A stretch of DNA of 64,000 nt from Propionibacteriaceae bacterium ZF39 (GCA_039565995.1 CP154795.1:1116001-1180000), one strand, 5' to 3'. Shown: positions 30,347 through 44,698, counted from the first letter of the stretch. The notes: generated by a model not told the origin, from the sequence alone. Numbers and translations: made by a program.

Positions 30347-31362
30347 CTACAACGGGGCGTACGTTTCCTTCGCCTTCTCGAGCGCCGCGAGATAGCCGGC
30401 GCGCTCGTAGGCCGTGGCGTCGGCATCGACCGGGACGGCCAGGAGGCCCCGAACAGCCGCGACTGAGTCGAACTCCTTGCGGACGAGCCAGTCGGTGAGC
30501 TGCTGGTTGAGCTCCCGCGCGAATCCGGCGCCGTGGCGAATGAGGGCCGAGGTGGCCATGACCGCGTCGGCCCCGGCGAGGAGATAGCGGACGATGTCGT
30601 CACCGGTCTCGACGCCGGTCGTCGCGGCGAGGGATGTGTCCAGGCGCCCATGCAATGCGGCGATCCACGTGCGGGGCAGGCGCCCCTCGATCGAGCGCGA
30701 CAGGCTCACCTGGGCCTGCACCTGCAGGGTCTCGATGTCGATCTCGGGCTGCAGGAAACGGTTGAACAGCACGAGACCGTCGGCTCCGGCGTCCACGAGC
30801 CGCTTCGCCATCTCGCCGATCGACGAGAAATAGGGGCTGAGTTTCACGGCCACGGGGATGTCGACGGCGTTCTTGACCCCTTCGAGGATCTCGACATGGC
30901 GGTCCTCGACCTCACGGCCGGTGATGCTGATGTCGCCGGGGACGAGATAGATGTTCAGCTCGAGCGCCGACGCGCCGGCATCCGCGAGCTGCTGGGCGAA
31001 TTCCACCCAGGTGCCGATGGTCGAGCCGTTGAGCGAGGCGATGACGGGCGTCCCGTTCGCCGCCTCGATCCCCGTCCGCAGCGTCTCCAGATAGCGATCG
31101 CTCAGGCCCACGTCCGTGCTCGGCATCGTCGGGAAATAGGACAACGACTCGGCGAAGGAGTCGGCGTACTCATCCTCCAGGAGCAGGTCGTGCGCCGACT
31201 CGTGGCGGAGCTGCTCCTCGAACAGGGAATACATAACGATCGCGCCGCAGTCGGCCTCGGCCAGGGCCGCGAACCCGTCCGGGGATTGGGTGATCGGCCC
31301 GGCGGAGGCGATGAGCGGGCTCCGCAGGGTCAGGCCCAGATAGGTGGTTCCGAGATCGGGCA

Positions 31363-31363
<1 letters not shown>
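30347..31363 (-). CDS. Dihydroorotate dehydrogenase-like flavoprotein
   Basis: A 338-residue TIM-barrel FMN protein of the DHOD/PreA superfamily (LGTTYLGLTLRSPLIASAGP; ALELNIYLVPGDIS; VAVKLSPYFSSI; ADGLVLFNRFLQPEIDIE). It is not the pyrimidine-pathway enzyme by context: it overlaps the nifJ stop codon by 1 nt (TGATG) and is the third gene of the nifJ operon. DHOD-like proteins next to nifJ are common, with unknown substrate; a role as redox partner is inferred. Confidence 0.88.
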
Positions 31364-35024
<3,661 letters not shown>

Positions 35025-35028
<4 letters not shown>

Positions 35029-36665
35029 GACTGTCCCTCCGGGCGCATCTCGATGGCGTGGACGGGGCACTGCTCGAAACACGTCCCGCAACCGGTGCAT
35101 TTGTCGTAGTCGTAGCGATAACGGTGGCCCTTGCCGAGCTTGATGATCGCGTCCTCGGGGCAGGAACCGAGGCAGCCGTCGCACTCGAAGCAGTTGCCAC
35201 AGGAGAGGCAGCGGGCCGCCTCGAAGGTGGCCTGCTGCTCGTTGAGGCCGCCGACGATCTCGTCGAACGCGGTCACGCGGGCATCCGGGTCGAGCTCGGG
35301 CTGGGCACGGCGGGAGGCGTCACCGAAATACCACAGATTCAGCTTGTCGAAGCTGGCCAGGTCGTGCTTCGGCTTGCGGTCGGGGACACCGCCATAGAGC
35401 CAGGCGTCGATGGCGCGGGCGGCCTTCTTGCCGTGACCGACACCGATCGTGACGGTGCGCTCGCTCGGGACGGCGTCGCCGCCGGCGAAGATGCCGGGAA
35501 CGGTCGACATCAGGGTCTGGTGATCGACCTGCATCACGCCGTCGCGGTCGAACTCGAGGCCCTCGATCTCGTGGAGGAAGTCGGTTTCGGGAACCTGGCC
35601 GACGGCCATGATCACAGTGTCGGCCTCGAGCTTCTCGAACCGGCCGGTGCCGCGCGGACGCCCGGTCTCGTCGAGTTCCATGATCTCGACGGTCAGGTCG
35701 TCGGAGACATCGGTGATCGTCCGGAGCCAGTTGATCTTGACGCCCTCGCGCTCGGCATCGTCGAGCTCTTCCTCGTGCGCCGGCATCTGGGCCTTCGTGC
35801 GCCGATAGACCACGATGGCTTCCTCGGCGCCCAGGCGGCGGGCCGTGCGGGCCGCGTCCATCGCGGTGTTGCCGCCGCCATAGATCGCGACGCGGCGGCC
35901 GATGATCGGCTTCTCGCCGGAGGCGACGCCCCGCAGGAACTGCACGGCGTCGACCATCTTGGAGGCGTCCTGGGCCGGGATGTCGACCTTGCGGGACAGG
36001 TGGGCGCCGACGGCGACGAAGACCGCATCGAAGCCGCCCTCTTCCTGTTCGGCCAGCAGGTCGGTGACCGTGTGATTGGTGACGATGCGGACACCCATGT
36101 CGGTGATGCGCCTGATCTCACCGTCCAGCACGTCGCGGGGGAGGCGGTAGGCCGGGATGCCGTAGCGCATCATGCCGCCGGGCTCGGCGCCGTTGTCGCG
36201 GATCTCCACCTCGTGGCCGAGGCGGGCCAGGTGGTAGGCCGCGGACAGGCCCGAGGGGCCGGAGCCGACGACGAGGACCTTGCGACCCGAGGTCTGTTCG
36301 GGAACCTTGAACGCCCAACCCCGGCTCAGGGCCTCATCACCCAGGAAGCGCTCGACCGCATGGATCGAGACCGCGGAGTCGAGCTCCTTGCGGTTGCACA
36401 CGCTCTCGCAGGGGTGGTAGCAGACCCGGCCGTGGATGGCCGGGAACGGGTTGTCCTGGGTGAGCTGGCGCCACGCGGCTTCGGTCTCACCCGCCTTGAT
36501 CAGGCGGAGCCACTCCTGGATGTTCTCGCCCGCCGGGCAGCCGGCATTGCAGGGCGGGAGCAGGTCGACATAGACGGGGCGTCTGGAACGCTCCGGGCCA
36601 ACCCTGCCTTCCGAGTGGAACAGGTCTGGCAGCTGGGTCACATCGCGTCGTTGCGGGTGCAGCAT
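35025..36665 (-). CDS. GltD-like NAD(P)H oxidoreductase with ferredoxin domain
   Basis: A 546-residue FAD/NAD(P) flavoprotein related to the glutamate synthase small subunit. The N-terminal Fe-S region has CNAGCPAGENIQEW and RVCYHPCESVCNR; the FAD site is VLVVGSGPSGLSAAYHLARL and the NAD(P) site VAIYGGGNTAMDAARTARRL. Unlike GltD it carries a C-terminal two-cluster ferredoxin domain (CLSCGNCFECDGCLGSCPED and CTGCGTCFEQCPVHAI). As first gene of the nifJ operon it probably passes electrons between the NifJ ferredoxin pool and NAD(P). GGAGG lies 4 nt before the ATG; TAGCGT at 36692-36697 is a possible -10. Confidence 0.92.
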
Positions 36666-36775
36666 CGGTCCTCCATTGGAATCCGAGGCTCACGCTACCC
36701 CTTCGCCTGTGGACCCGGGGGCGAACCGGGGGAAGTGCGTGCGGGGTGTCCGTCACACACCCGAGGGGGTGTCCG

Positions 36776-37954
36776 TCAGACGACCGGAATCCCCGCGCTC
36801 GAGAGGAATGCCCAGCCCGAGCTGGTCACGCGTACGCGCTCGCCCGCGGCCAGGAAGGCCGCCTGGCCGCGCTCGACGGCCAGGGTCGCACCGGCGGCAT
36901 CGGTGAGGTCCGCACGGCCCTCGGTGACGAGCAGGATCCGTGCGGACGAGTCGGCCGGCAGGGGCTGATCGACCGCGTCGCGCACGTCGAAGACTGCGAA
37001 CTCGGGAGCCTCGGTCGGGTAGTGCCGCACCCCGGGAGAAACCTCGACCGGCGTGATCAGACCGGGGAAGCCGGGAGCGAAGTCGAGCACCTGGGCGAGC
37101 TCGTCGACGTCGATGTGTTTCGGCGTCAGTCCGCCGCGCAGGACGTTGTCGGAGTTGGACATGATCTCGATGCCCGTGCCGCGGAGATAGGCGTGCATGT
37201 TGCCGGCCGGCATGAAGAACGCATCGCCCGGTTCGAGCCGGATGCGGTTGAGCAGGAGTGCGGCGATGATGCCGGCGTCACCGGGATAGTCGGCGTCGAG
37301 CTCGACGGCGGTGGTGCAGAACCGGCCGAAATCCGAATCCTCCCCGGCGTGCTCACGGGCTGCGGAGACGACCTCGGCCACCAGGTCCTGCGCGAAATCC
37401 GCGAGCGCGAGAACCTCGAGGAACACCCGGGCGATGCCGTCCAGGTCCGCGAGCGGCTGGACGAGGTCGTCGATGGCGGGGATGCCGAGCTGCCGGAACA
37501 GCTTCTGGCTCTCGGCCGGGTCCCGGAATCCGCAGAGCCCATGGAACTCGGTGAGCGCAATCATCGCCTCCGGCTTGGGCCAGTCGTCGCGATAGTTGCG
37601 ATCCGGAGCGTCGAGCGCGATGCGGGCCTCGTTCTCCCGGGCGTACCCCTCGATCGCCTGCGCCCGCGACGGGTGCGCCTGGAGCGACAGGGCCTGGCGC
37701 GCGGACAGGATCTTGACGAGGAAGGGGAGGCGGGTGCCGAAGCGGGTGGCGACAGCCTCGCCGATCTGCTCCGGATGCTCGGCGAGGAGCACATCGAGCG
37801 TTGTGCCGTCGGGCAGGGTGGACGGGGCCTTCGGGTGGGCGCCGAGCCAGTATTCGGCCTGCGGAGCGCCGGTGGGTTCGGTGCCGAGCACCGCAGGGAT
37901 GCCGTCGGTGGAGCCCCAGGCATAGTCCTGGACAGTGCCGGTCAGGATCTGCAT
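36776..37954 (-). CDS. manA: Mannose-6-phosphate isomerase, class I
   Basis: Zinc enzyme interconverting mannose 6-phosphate and fructose 6-phosphate, feeding cell-wall mannosyl donors. 392 residues. N-terminal VQDYAWGSTDGIP, the zinc motif LQAHPSRAQA, MIALTEFHGLCGFR and DAFFMPAGNMHAYLRG are family hallmarks. Leaderless start: TAGCAT lies 7 nt before the ATG. The 110-bp gap before the GltD-like gene contains two copies of GGGGTGTCCGTCA. Confidence 0.95.
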   Translation of the reverse strand: MQILTGTVQDYAWGSTDGIPAVLGTEPTGAPQAEYWLGAHPKAPSTLPDGTTLDVLLAEHPEQIGEAVATRFGTRLPFLVKILSARQALSLQAHPSRAQAIEGYARENEARIALDAPDRNYRDDWPKPEAMIALTEFHGLCGFRDPAESQKLFRQLGIPAIDDLVQPLADLDGIARVFLEVLALADFAQDLVAEVVSAAREHAGEDSDFGRFCTTAVELDADYPGDAGIIAALLLNRIRLEPGDAFFMPAGNMHAYLRGTGIEIMSNSDNVLRGGLTPKHIDVDELAQVLDFAPGFPGLITPVEVSPGVRHYPTEAPEFAVFDVRDAVDQPLPADSSARILLVTEGRADLTDAAGATLAVERGQAAFLAAGERVRVTSSGWAFLSSAGIPVV

Positions 37955-37961
37955 GGGGCTG

Positions 37962-37967
37962 ATGCTA
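37962..37967 (-). promoter_or_regulatory. -10 element TAGCAT of manA
   Basis: TAGCAT on the minus strand, 7 nt before the ATG at 37954; predicts a leaderless transcript. Confidence 0.55.
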
Positions 37968-38072
37968 GCCCGCGGGGCTGGTGGGACGAGAGCAACCGAG
38001 TGAGCGTCGGACTCCGGCGTGCGCGCGAGGGCGACACGCGGACAGCGAATGACAGGCGTGTGATTCGGCGAC

Positions 38073-38078
38073 TAGCAT
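38073..38078 (+). promoter_or_regulatory. -10 element TAGCAT of the DUF3263 gene
   Basis: TAGCAT is 6 nt before the ATG at 38085; predicts a leaderless transcript. Confidence 0.55.
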
Positions 38079-38084
38079 GACCGC

Positions 38085-38381
38085 ATGCCGGCAGCCCTGA
38101 ACAACGACCGCGAACATCCCGACGCGTCCGGGCTCAGTGAGCGCGATGCGGACATCCTCGATTTCGAACGCAACTGGTGGAAGCACGCCGGGCCCAAGGA
38201 ACAGGGCATCCGCGAGCGCTTCTCGATGTCGGCGACGCGTTATTACCAGGTCCTCAACAACCTGATCGACCAGCCCGAGGCCATGAAGCACGATCCGCTG
38301 CTCGTGAAGCGACTGCGTCGCATGCGTGCCGAGCGTCAGCGTGCGCGCTCGGCTCGGCGGCTGGGCTTCGATCCCAGCTGA
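38085..38381 (+). CDS. DUF3263 protein
   Basis: A 98-residue actinobacterial DUF3263 protein with the conserved core LDFERNWWKHAGPKEQGIRE and RYYQVLNNLIDQPEA, then a basic tail rich in Arg. The helix-turn-helix-like core and basic tail suggest nucleic-acid binding, but no function is established. Read alone, divergent from manA. Confidence 0.9.
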   Translation: MPAALNNDREHPDASGLSERDADILDFERNWWKHAGPKEQGIRERFSMSATRYYQVLNNLIDQPEAMKHDPLLVKRLRRMRAERQRARSARRLGFDPS

Positions 38382-38417
38382 GTTTCCTTCCGGGTACGCC
38401 CCGGCCCCGCCCGGTGG

Positions 38418-39788
38418 CTATTCCGTCGCCGTTGAGTTCCAGGCATCCAGCCACAGCTGCGCGCCGTTGGTCGTGCCGTCGGATCGGCCGATCTCGATGT
38501 CCCTGGCTCTGCCGGTGGCGGTCGACCGATAACTCACCCGATAGAGCCCACCGCTGATCACGAAGTCGAGATCGCCGTCCCAGCCATTCGCGCGCATGCT
38601 GCGACACAGGTCGGTCAGGCCGGTCGTGCCGAGACCATGCGCGAGCCGCAGTTTCCGGCCCATGCTGTCGACACTCGCGTCCCGACCGGTCGTCGACATC
38701 ACCGCCTGCGCGGGCCCACCGCAGGCGGCTATTTCCTCGGGAGTGCCGGCCATCCGGACCCGCGCGATCGGGTTCAGCACCAGCCACACCAGTCCGTCGC
38801 CGGCGGACTCCGGATGCGCACCGATAGCGGCCGCCGCAGCGCCCACGCGCTCCTTCTCCCCGATCCTGGCGTCCAGGGTGACGCGGCCCGGTGCAGCGGC
38901 ATTGTCCTGCACGATCAGCCGATCGATTGACGCCTCGGCCTCGACGACTGCCCGCGCCGCCGGATAACGGTCAGCCGCCGCTGTCGGGCCTCGGATCCCG
39001 ACGCGATCGGCCATCACGGTCAGGTCAGTGCTGCCCGGGTCCGTGCTGTGCATGGTGCGGAACACGGCTTCCACTTGGTCGCGGCTGGTGAGCTCGATCG
39101 TCAGGCTGGAGGGGCTGGTGGTCGCATCGGCGGCGAACCCCCGTAGCTCGCTCAGGGCGCGGGCCGCGGCGACTTGGCGTCCCAGGGTGTTGAGCTGGGT
39201 CGAGTTGCGTTCGAATCGGGTGCGGACGGTGCGGGTCTGCGTCATGTCGGACACGGTCAGGATCGCCGCCTCGCCGGGGTCATGGGTGGCGGCCCATCCG
39301 GCATAGGTGAACATTCCGTCCCCGTCGCCGGCCATCATGACCCTGAGCCTGGACTCTGTGGCGCGCTCGAACTCGACTCGTTGGGTGCGTCTCTCGGTGA
39401 ACAGGCTGTCGAACAGGGCGAACAGGTCCGTGTTGTTCGTTGGCTTGCCGCTGATCGGCAGCGCGCCGGAGTCGAAGCCGAGTTGGACCTGGAGGCTGGA
39501 GACATCGCGGGTCGCCTCTGCGGCGTACGCCTCGATCTCCGTTCTGATCCGCTGCACTGCAGCCCAGTCGGTCCCGGGAACAGCCCGCACGGTCGCGGAT
39601 ACGTTCATGGGCTGGGGCAGGGGGACCGGCCCGCCGAGGGCAGTGATCTTCTCGACTTCGGCCACCCAGGGACGGGATCGGAGCCATTTCTCCGTGTTGC
39701 GTTCGGCGCCCACTCCGGGGATGCTGCAGCCGCTGAGCACCCAGCTGCCGACGCCGAGTGCCATCGCCAGCAAAGAGCGGCGCGCCAT
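38418..39788 (-). CDS. Lipoprotein of unknown function
   Basis: A 456-residue exported lipoprotein with signal peptide and lipobox LSGC (Cys21). The remainder is alpha/beta with several repeated-looking segments of charged helix and strand (LTVMADRVGIRG, GAAAAAIGAHPES) and no motif I recognise. Start at 39788 gives the lipobox; the upstream frame is open but overlaps the membrane-protein gene. It starts 5 nt after that gene's stop, so the two form an operon. Confidence 0.7.
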   Translation of the reverse strand: MARRSLLAMALGVGSWVLSGCSIPGVGAERNTEKWLRSRPWVAEVEKITALGGPVPLPQPMNVSATVRAVPGTDWAAVQRIRTEIEAYAAEATRDVSSLQVQLGFDSGALPISGKPTNNTDLFALFDSLFTERRTQRVEFERATESRLRVMMAGDGDGMFTYAGWAATHDPGEAAILTVSDMTQTRTVRTRFERNSTQLNTLGRQVAAARALSELRGFAADATTSPSSLTIELTSRDQVEAVFRTMHSTDPGSTDLTVMADRVGIRGPTAAADRYPAARAVVEAEASIDRLIVQDNAAAPGRVTLDARIGEKERVGAAAAAIGAHPESAGDGLVWLVLNPIARVRMAGTPEEIAACGGPAQAVMSTTGRDASVDSMGRKLRLAHGLGTTGLTDLCRSMRANGWDGDLDFVISGGLYRVSYRSTATGRARDIEIGRSDGTTNGAQLWLDAWNSTATE

Positions 39789-39793
39789 GGGGT

Positions 39794-40216
39794 TCACCTC
39801 GGGCTCCAGATCCGGCGCAGGGGTACGCCCGTGCGATAGCCCCCGCGCGCCAAGCCGGCCCGACGCTCGAAGATGTTGTACGCCGCCCGATCGCCCGAAC
39901 GGAGCCATGACCAGGCGGTGGCGAGGGCGTACGCGGGGAGGAAGAACGGCCCGAACGCGAGGTATTGCCACGCGTGGGCGTCCTCGTGTTCGAAGAGGTC
40001 GGTGGTCGTTGTCGACGCCCGGCCACGGATGAGGATGACGTTGCCGAGGGTGAAGGCGTACGCGAACGGGAACCGCGGGCGATAACCCTCGGCGATCAGC
40101 AGGCCACGCGGACCGATGCGCAGCCGGCAGCCGCCGGCCCGGGCGACGAGCAGGCCCGCAGGGGTGGACAGGTTGCAGAAGTTGCCCAGCCAGCGCAGGA
40201 GATAGCGAGAGGCCAT
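39794..40216 (-). CDS. Membrane protein with HExxH-type motif
   Basis: A 140-residue protein with hydrophobic stretches at about residues 48-66 and 88-108. LFEHEDAHAWQYLAFGP contains HEDAH, an HExxH zinc-peptidase signature, followed by AWQ as in several small membrane metallopeptidases. I do not recognise the family and no third zinc ligand is certain. CACACT 5 nt before the ATG may be its -10. It is cotranscribed with the lipoprotein gene and divergent from groEL. Confidence 0.6.
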   Translation of the reverse strand: MASRYLLRWLGNFCNLSTPAGLLVARAGGCRLRIGPRGLLIAEGYRPRFPFAYAFTLGNVILIRGRASTTTTDLFEHEDAHAWQYLAFGPFFLPAYALATAWSWLRSGDRAAYNIFERRAGLARGGYRTGVPLRRIWSPR

Positions 40217-40264
40217 GGCTCAGTGTGGACCGGGGTGAGTTCATCCGGCGACCATGCCGGGTTG

Positions 40265-40291
40265 TTTGCACTCGCGGGGTGAGAGTGCTAA
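40265..40291 (+). promoter_or_regulatory. CIRCE operator 1 (HrcA site) with promoter
   Basis: TTTGCACTC and GAGTGCTAA flank exactly 9 bp, matching the CIRCE consensus. A promoter is embedded: TTGCAC (40266) and TAAACA (40289) with a 17-bp spacer. HrcA binding here should shut the groEL promoter at normal temperature. Confidence 0.88.
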
Positions 40292-40300
40292 ACATGAGTC

Positions 40301-40325
40301 TGGCACTCTCCTTGTGTGAGTGCCA
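40301..40325 (+). promoter_or_regulatory. CIRCE operator 2
   Basis: TGGCACTC and GAGTGCCA form a perfect 8-bp inverted repeat around 9 bp, a second CIRCE element just downstream of the predicted groEL transcription start. Confidence 0.8.
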
Positions 40326-40389
40326 CCGTCAAGTCCGGTGAGGTGCCTTGGTTGGACCGGGGCATCGTCCGTCGCGGGCATCGTCTTGA

Positions 40390-42060
<1,671 letters not shown>

Positions 42061-42071
42061 GCCCACTCGCC

Positions 42072-42135
42072 TGAGGGTTCGCCCTCAAAGAGGTACGCCG
42101 CAGCGGCCCCGGGGATTCGTCCCCGGGGCCGCTGC
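42072..42135 (+). terminator. Tandem UUCG-loop hairpins after groEL
   Basis: Two stem-loops with UUCG tetraloops: TGAGGG/CCCTCA at 42072-42087, then a perfect 16-bp stem GCAGCGGCCCCGGGGA with its complement at 42100-42135, followed by TGTTT. The second is a very stable terminator. Confidence 0.88.
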
Positions 42136-42158
42136 TGTTTCGGAGCCGGCCCGGGCGG

Positions 42159-42164
42159 CACAAT
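42159..42164 (+). promoter_or_regulatory. -10 element CACAAT of the dipeptidase gene
   Basis: CACAAT is 6 nt before the GTG at 42171; predicts a leaderless transcript. Confidence 0.45.
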
Positions 42165-42170
42165 GGTCCG

Positions 42171-43283
42171 GTGAATGCAGCCATCCCCGTGCTCGACGGA
42201 CACAACGACCTGCCGTGGGAACTCCGGGTCAGGTTCGGCCTGGACCTGGAGCGGTGCGACCTGGCCCGGGGCGTACCCGAGATTGCCACCGACTGGCCCC
42301 GCATGCGCGCCGGGGGAGTGCGAGGGCAGTTCTGGTCGGTGTTCGTTCCCGGCGTACGCCCGCCCGGGCAACCCAGCACCGGGTCGTTCTTCGGCGATGC
42401 CTGTGAGCAGATCGATGTGGTCCATCGGATGATCGCGCGGTATCCGTCGGACTTAGCCCTGGCTACCGAGCCCGGGGCTGCGGCAGCGCTGATCGAGTCC
42501 GGCGGGCCGATCGCGTCGCTGATCGGCGCCGAGGGCGGGCACGCGATCGAGAACTCGTTGGAGAAGCTGCGGGAGTTGTACGCCCGCGGTGTGCGGTATA
42601 TGACTCTCACCCACAACGAGAACAACGAGTGGGCCGACTCCGCGACCGCTGAGCCGCTGCACGGTGGGTTGTCGGCATTCGGACGCGAGGTCATCGCCGA
42701 GATGAATCGCCTGGGCATGATGGTCGACCTGTCGCACACGTCCGCGGCGACGATGCGGGATGCGCTGGGATGTTCGAAGGCGCCGGTGATCTTCTCGCAT
42801 TCGTCGGCTCGGGGAGTGACGGATCATCCGCGCAATGTGCCCGACGACGTGCTGGCCGCGATGGCAGCCGGGGGCGGGATCTGCATGGTGACGTTCGTCT
42901 CGGCGTTCGTGTCGAGCGCTGTCGCCGAGTGGGCTGCGGAGTTTGCGGCCGCGGCTGCGGAGGCCGGGATCGATTCCATGTGGAGCCCCGGGGCGAAGGA
43001 GCGCGGGGACAACTATCCGATCCCGCGGCCCGATGCGACCATCGCCGATGCGGTGGCGCACTGTGAGCACATCCGTGAGGTCGCCGGGATCGACCACATC
43101 GGGCTGGGTGGTGACTACGACGGCACGACCTGGTTGCCCGTCGACCTACCGGATGTGTCGGGATATCAGCGGCTGTTCGAGGCGTTGGCAGAGCGTGGCT
43201 GGAGCCGGAGTGAGCTGGAGAAGCTCGGATGGCGCAATGCCATCGACACGTTCGCGCGAGTCCGCGAGTACGCCGGATCCTGA
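42171..43283 (+). CDS. M19 family (renal-type) dipeptidase
   Basis: Zinc dipeptidase of 370 residues. DGHNDLPWE gives the HxD metal pair, IGAEGGHAIENS the bridging glutamate, and LSHTSAAT and FSHSSARG two more metal histidines; GLGGDYDG is near the C-terminus. It cleaves dipeptides, possibly with broad specificity. No signal peptide, so probably cytoplasmic. The GTG start is placed by CACAAT 6 nt upstream. cutC follows in the same direction with its own promoter. Confidence 0.93.
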   Translation: MNAAIPVLDGHNDLPWELRVRFGLDLERCDLARGVPEIATDWPRMRAGGVRGQFWSVFVPGVRPPGQPSTGSFFGDACEQIDVVHRMIARYPSDLALATEPGAAAALIESGGPIASLIGAEGGHAIENSLEKLRELYARGVRYMTLTHNENNEWADSATAEPLHGGLSAFGREVIAEMNRLGMMVDLSHTSAATMRDALGCSKAPVIFSHSSARGVTDHPRNVPDDVLAAMAAGGGICMVTFVSAFVSSAVAEWAAEFAAAAAEAGIDSMWSPGAKERGDNYPIPRPDATIADAVAHCEHIREVAGIDHIGLGGDYDGTTWLPVDLPDVSGYQRLFEALAERGWSRSELEKLGWRNAIDTFARVREYAGS

Positions 43284-43295
43284 GTGGACGTGCGG

Positions 43296-43301
43296 CACAA
43301 T
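43296..43301 (+). promoter_or_regulatory. -10 element CACAAT of cutC
   Basis: CACAAT is 7 nt before the ATG at 43309; predicts a leaderless transcript. Confidence 0.45.
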
Positions 43302-43308
43302 CTGAACC

Positions 43309-44010
43309 ATGAGTGGGGTGCTCGAGGTTCTGGCGCTGCATGCTGCCGATGCCCAGCGCGCCGAGGAGGGCGGGGCTGACCGGATCCACCTGATCGGGTC
43401 ACTGGACGGGATGGCTCCTGAGCCGGCGCTCGTCGAGAAGGTCCGCGATGCGACGTCGATCCAGATCCGCGTGATGCTGCGGCTGCGCGACGGGTTCGGC
43501 ACCGATGGTGGCGAGGTCGTCCGGCTCCGGGGGCTGGCCGCGAGTTATGCCGATGCAGGCGCCGACGGCATCGTGATGGGATTCCTCAACGGGCACGGGG
43601 ATATCGATGCCGAGGTCCTGGGGGCGTTGCTCGACGAGGGCGACTGGCCGTGGACGTGCGATCGCGCGGTCGATTCCGCGCTCGATACGAACCGCGCGTG
43701 GCGTGCGCTTCTCAACCTGCCTCGTCTCGACCAGGTCCAGACCGCTGGGTCGGCCCGGGACCTCGAGCATGGCCTCGACGATCTGCTGGCGCGATGCCGG
43801 GCCGATCCCCGCGTGGCGGAGAAGGTGGTCGCCAGCGGCAAGCTGCAGACCGAGCACGTTCCGTGGTTGGTACGCGCCGGTGTCCGCAGCTTCCACATCG
43901 CCTCGGCTGCCCGGCCCCTGGGCTCCTGGAAGGCCTATGTCGACCCGGATCTCGTGCACAGCTGGCGTACGCTCATCGACTCCGAAGTCCGCCACCACGC
44001 CCGACCCTGA
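43309..44010 (+). CDS. cutC: Copper homeostasis protein CutC family
   Basis: TIM-barrel CutC-family protein of 233 residues. LEVLALHAADAQRAEEGGADRIHL and the stretch DAGADGIVMGFLNGHGDID are the recognisable parts, together with the RAVDSALDTNRAW region. The family was named for copper tolerance in E. coli, but its biochemical role is unsettled. Some canonical CutC residues differ (IHLIGSLDGMAPEP where RIELCENL is usual), so this may be a divergent branch. Confidence 0.82.
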   Translation: MSGVLEVLALHAADAQRAEEGGADRIHLIGSLDGMAPEPALVEKVRDATSIQIRVMLRLRDGFGTDGGEVVRLRGLAASYADAGADGIVMGFLNGHGDIDAEVLGALLDEGDWPWTCDRAVDSALDTNRAWRALLNLPRLDQVQTAGSARDLEHGLDDLLARCRADPRVAEKVVASGKLQTEHVPWLVRAGVRSFHIASAARPLGSWKAYVDPDLVHSWRTLIDSEVRHHARP

Positions 44011-44013
44011 GGC

Positions 44014-44085
44014 GTCGAGACCCCTTGGCCGACCACGAGACGCCTGCTGCAGCAGCGCTCTCGACGCACGCCGAGGTGTCTCGAG
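44014..44085. repeat. Dispersed nested inverted repeat, family A copy 1
   Basis: Outer arms TCGAGACCCCT/AGGTGTCTCGA and inner arms CGAGACGCCTGCTG/CAGCAGCGCTCTCG would fold the 72 bases into one long hairpin with a central interior loop. A related copy is at 51875-51945; both share AGACGCCTGCT and CCGAGGTGTCTCGA. It fills the gap between cutC and the NUDIX gene. Confidence 0.65.
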
Positions 44086-44102
44086 GATGGGTGGGGTGGG
44101 GT

Positions 44103-44108
44103 TAGAGT
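44103..44108 (+). promoter_or_regulatory. -10 element TAGAGT of the NUDIX gene
   Basis: TAGAGT is 6 nt before the GTG at 44115; predicts a leaderless transcript. Confidence 0.5.
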
Positions 44109-44114
44109 TCCCCC

Positions 44115-44669
44115 GTGAGTCAGGCTGATGCGCCCAAGGTCTATGTTCCACTCCCGCCGAACGAGCGCCCCAAGGTCACCCGCGCGGCGGTGCGCGTCGT
44201 GGTTCTCGCGGACGAGCGGGTGCTGCTGTTCGAGGATTCGGACCCGGCGTACGCACACATCCGCTGGTGGGTGACACCCGGCGGCGGGATCGACCCCGGT
44301 GAAACCGAGGCCGAGGCAGCGGTCCGCGAACTCTGGGAGGAGACCGGCCTCCGCATCGCGGAACATGACCTCATCGGCCCCGTCTCCCGCCGCGTGGCCG
44401 AGCACGGCTATTCGGACCAGATCCTCGAGCAGTCAGAGGCGTTCTACATCGTTCGGGTGGACCACTTCGACGTCGACATCACCGGCCACACCGTCGACGA
44501 GCAGCTCACGCTCCAGTCCCACCGCTGGTGGCCCGTTGCGGAACTCGCCGACACCGAGCTCTGGATCTGGCCCCGCTACCTGCTCGACCTCATCGACCTC
44601 GCCGACCGGCCGGGCGAGTGGCCCGTCGACTACGGTCACGAGACCGACGAATCAACGCTGGCGATCTGA
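44115..44669 (+). CDS. NUDIX hydrolase
   Basis: A 184-residue NUDIX hydrolase with the box GGGIDPGETEAEAAVRELWE followed by ETGL, matching GX5EX7REUXEEXGU. It hydrolyses a nucleoside diphosphate linked to another moiety; the substrate cannot be told. The GTG start is set by the -10 box 6 nt upstream. Confidence 0.92.
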   Translation: MSQADAPKVYVPLPPNERPKVTRAAVRVVVLADERVLLFEDSDPAYAHIRWWVTPGGGIDPGETEAEAAVRELWEETGLRIAEHDLIGPVSRRVAEHGYSDQILEQSEAFYIVRVDHFDVDITGHTVDEQLTLQSHRWWPVAELADTELWIWPRYLLDLIDLADRPGEWPVDYGHETDESTLAI

Positions 44670-44698
44670 GTCCGACCCAGTCTGACCCAGAGGTACGC

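Noticed and set aside
36744..36779. Two direct copies of GGGGTGTCCGTCA before manA's stop
   Set aside because: Only two copies, one overlapping coding sequence, without symmetry or spacing that would indicate a binding site; CRISPR is excluded because there is no array.
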